The translations under genes were made by a program, and so were the position numbers. Below the pieces are notes generated by a model. The model was given only the letters and a program-made list of their open reading frames with translations, had not been told where the DNA came from and did not search any database. From an uncultured Saprospiraceae bacterium (GTDB taxonomy: Bacteria; Bacteroidota; Bacteroidia; Chitinophagales; Saprospiraceae), in contig CALHKJ010000243.1 of NCBI GenBank assembly GCA_938033975.1, positions 1 to 16,130 of the forward strand: 16,130 nucleotides of DNA, written 5' to 3'. This document shows positions 15,705 to 16,130 of this stretch, piece after piece (position 1 is the first letter of the stretch; every line of letters begins with the position of its first letter).

Positions 15705-16130
15705 TTATTGTAAGATTAATTTCTGGACTCCTAGCATTTCTCCAGCTTTAAAGTATTTAATAAAGTACAAACCTGGAATATTGTCCCTTAAGATTAGCTC
15801 GTTATTTCCTGCCTCGATTTTCGTGTGTAATATTAATGTTCCATTTAGATCATATACACTTGCCTGTAAATTTTGTTCGGAACTTATATTGAAAGTTCCT
15901 AGGCTTGGATTGGGATAAATTTCAGGAATGTTTTGTGCTATATTTTTACTTGAAGTGATCGTACAATTTTGGACTTCGATAGTGCTGATATAGTTTTCAA
16001 AACCACAAAGTTCATCTCCTACGACAAAAGTATATTCATACATACCAATAGGCACATCAATAAAATCAACAATGCTTGTTTCAAAGGCCTCTCCAGTTGG
16101 TCCAATGATAGTAAAGGGTAAGGAACTTTG
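15705..16130 (-). CDS. Secreted protein with C-terminal type IX secretion sorting domain, 5'-truncated
   Basis: The minus-strand frame is open to the right edge of the window, so only the last 141 residues are visible. They end in a classic Bacteroidota T9SS type A (Por) sorting domain: IYPNPSLGTFNI, then VYDLNGTLILH, then GLYFIKYFKAGEMLGVQKLIL at the terminus. This domain targets the protein across the outer membrane and is normally removed on surface attachment or release. Just upstream is a stretch resembling the end of an Ig-like or PKD-type repeat (PIGMYEYTFVVGDELCGFENY), with cysteines that could pair. The catalytic or binding part lies outside the window, so no function can be given. 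It precedes the pirin gene on the same strand with about 80 bases between them; co-transcription is possible but unproven. Confidence 0.9.
   Translation of the reverse strand, partial: QSSLPFTIIGPTGEAFETSIVDFIDVPIGMYEYTFVVGDELCGFENYISTIEVQNCTITSSKNIAQNIPEIYPNPSLGTFNISSEQNLQASVYDLNGTLILHTKIEAGNNELILRDNIPGLYFIKYFKAGEMLGVQKLILQ

Overview
The window looks like a low-GC chromosomal segment of a free-living, probably aquatic member of the Bacteroidota. The evidence for that phylum is a C-terminal type IX secretion (Por) sorting domain at the right edge, several short Cys-ending lipoprotein signal peptides, two very large VCBS/FG-GAP plus ASPIC/UnbV proteins of the kind usually found beside SusC/SusD pairs, and the general lack of Shine-Dalgarno sites. 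Family or genus cannot be fixed from this sequence.

Bases 1-14133 are one tightly packed plus-strand operon of eight genes, with junctions from an 8-base overlap to 20-base gaps. Its start lies left of the window. In order it encodes: the C-terminal part of a VCBS/ASPIC protein; a complete 1111-residue paralogue with a lipoprotein signal; a GH37 trehalase lipoprotein; a cytoplasmic GH13 alpha-glucosidase of the oligo-1,6-glucosidase type; an SSS-family sodium/sugar symporter; an MFS sugar porter; a PfkB-family (fructo)kinase; and a GH32 beta-fructosidase lipoprotein with an extra domain inserted in its catalytic propeller. No SusC, SusD or regulator is in view; any would have to lie upstream.

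Read together, the operon is a carbon-scavenging locus for small non-reducing sugars. Trehalose would be split to glucose outside the cytoplasm by GH37, and sucrose or fructan would be split to fructose (and glucose) by GH32. The SSS and MFS carriers would import the products or the intact disaccharides, GH13 would cleave imported alpha-glucosides, and the kinase would trap fructose. The two giant VCBS proteins have no established role; both share a C-terminal module that the named repeats do not cover.

Bases 14134-14653 hold no confident gene. They contain a possible 52-codon minus-strand membrane peptide, traces that may be a decayed gene, and a hexanucleotide repeat array. Bases 14654-15622 (minus) encode a pirin-family cupin with a twin-arginine signal, and the last gene (minus, cut by the right edge) ends in a type IX secretion sorting domain.
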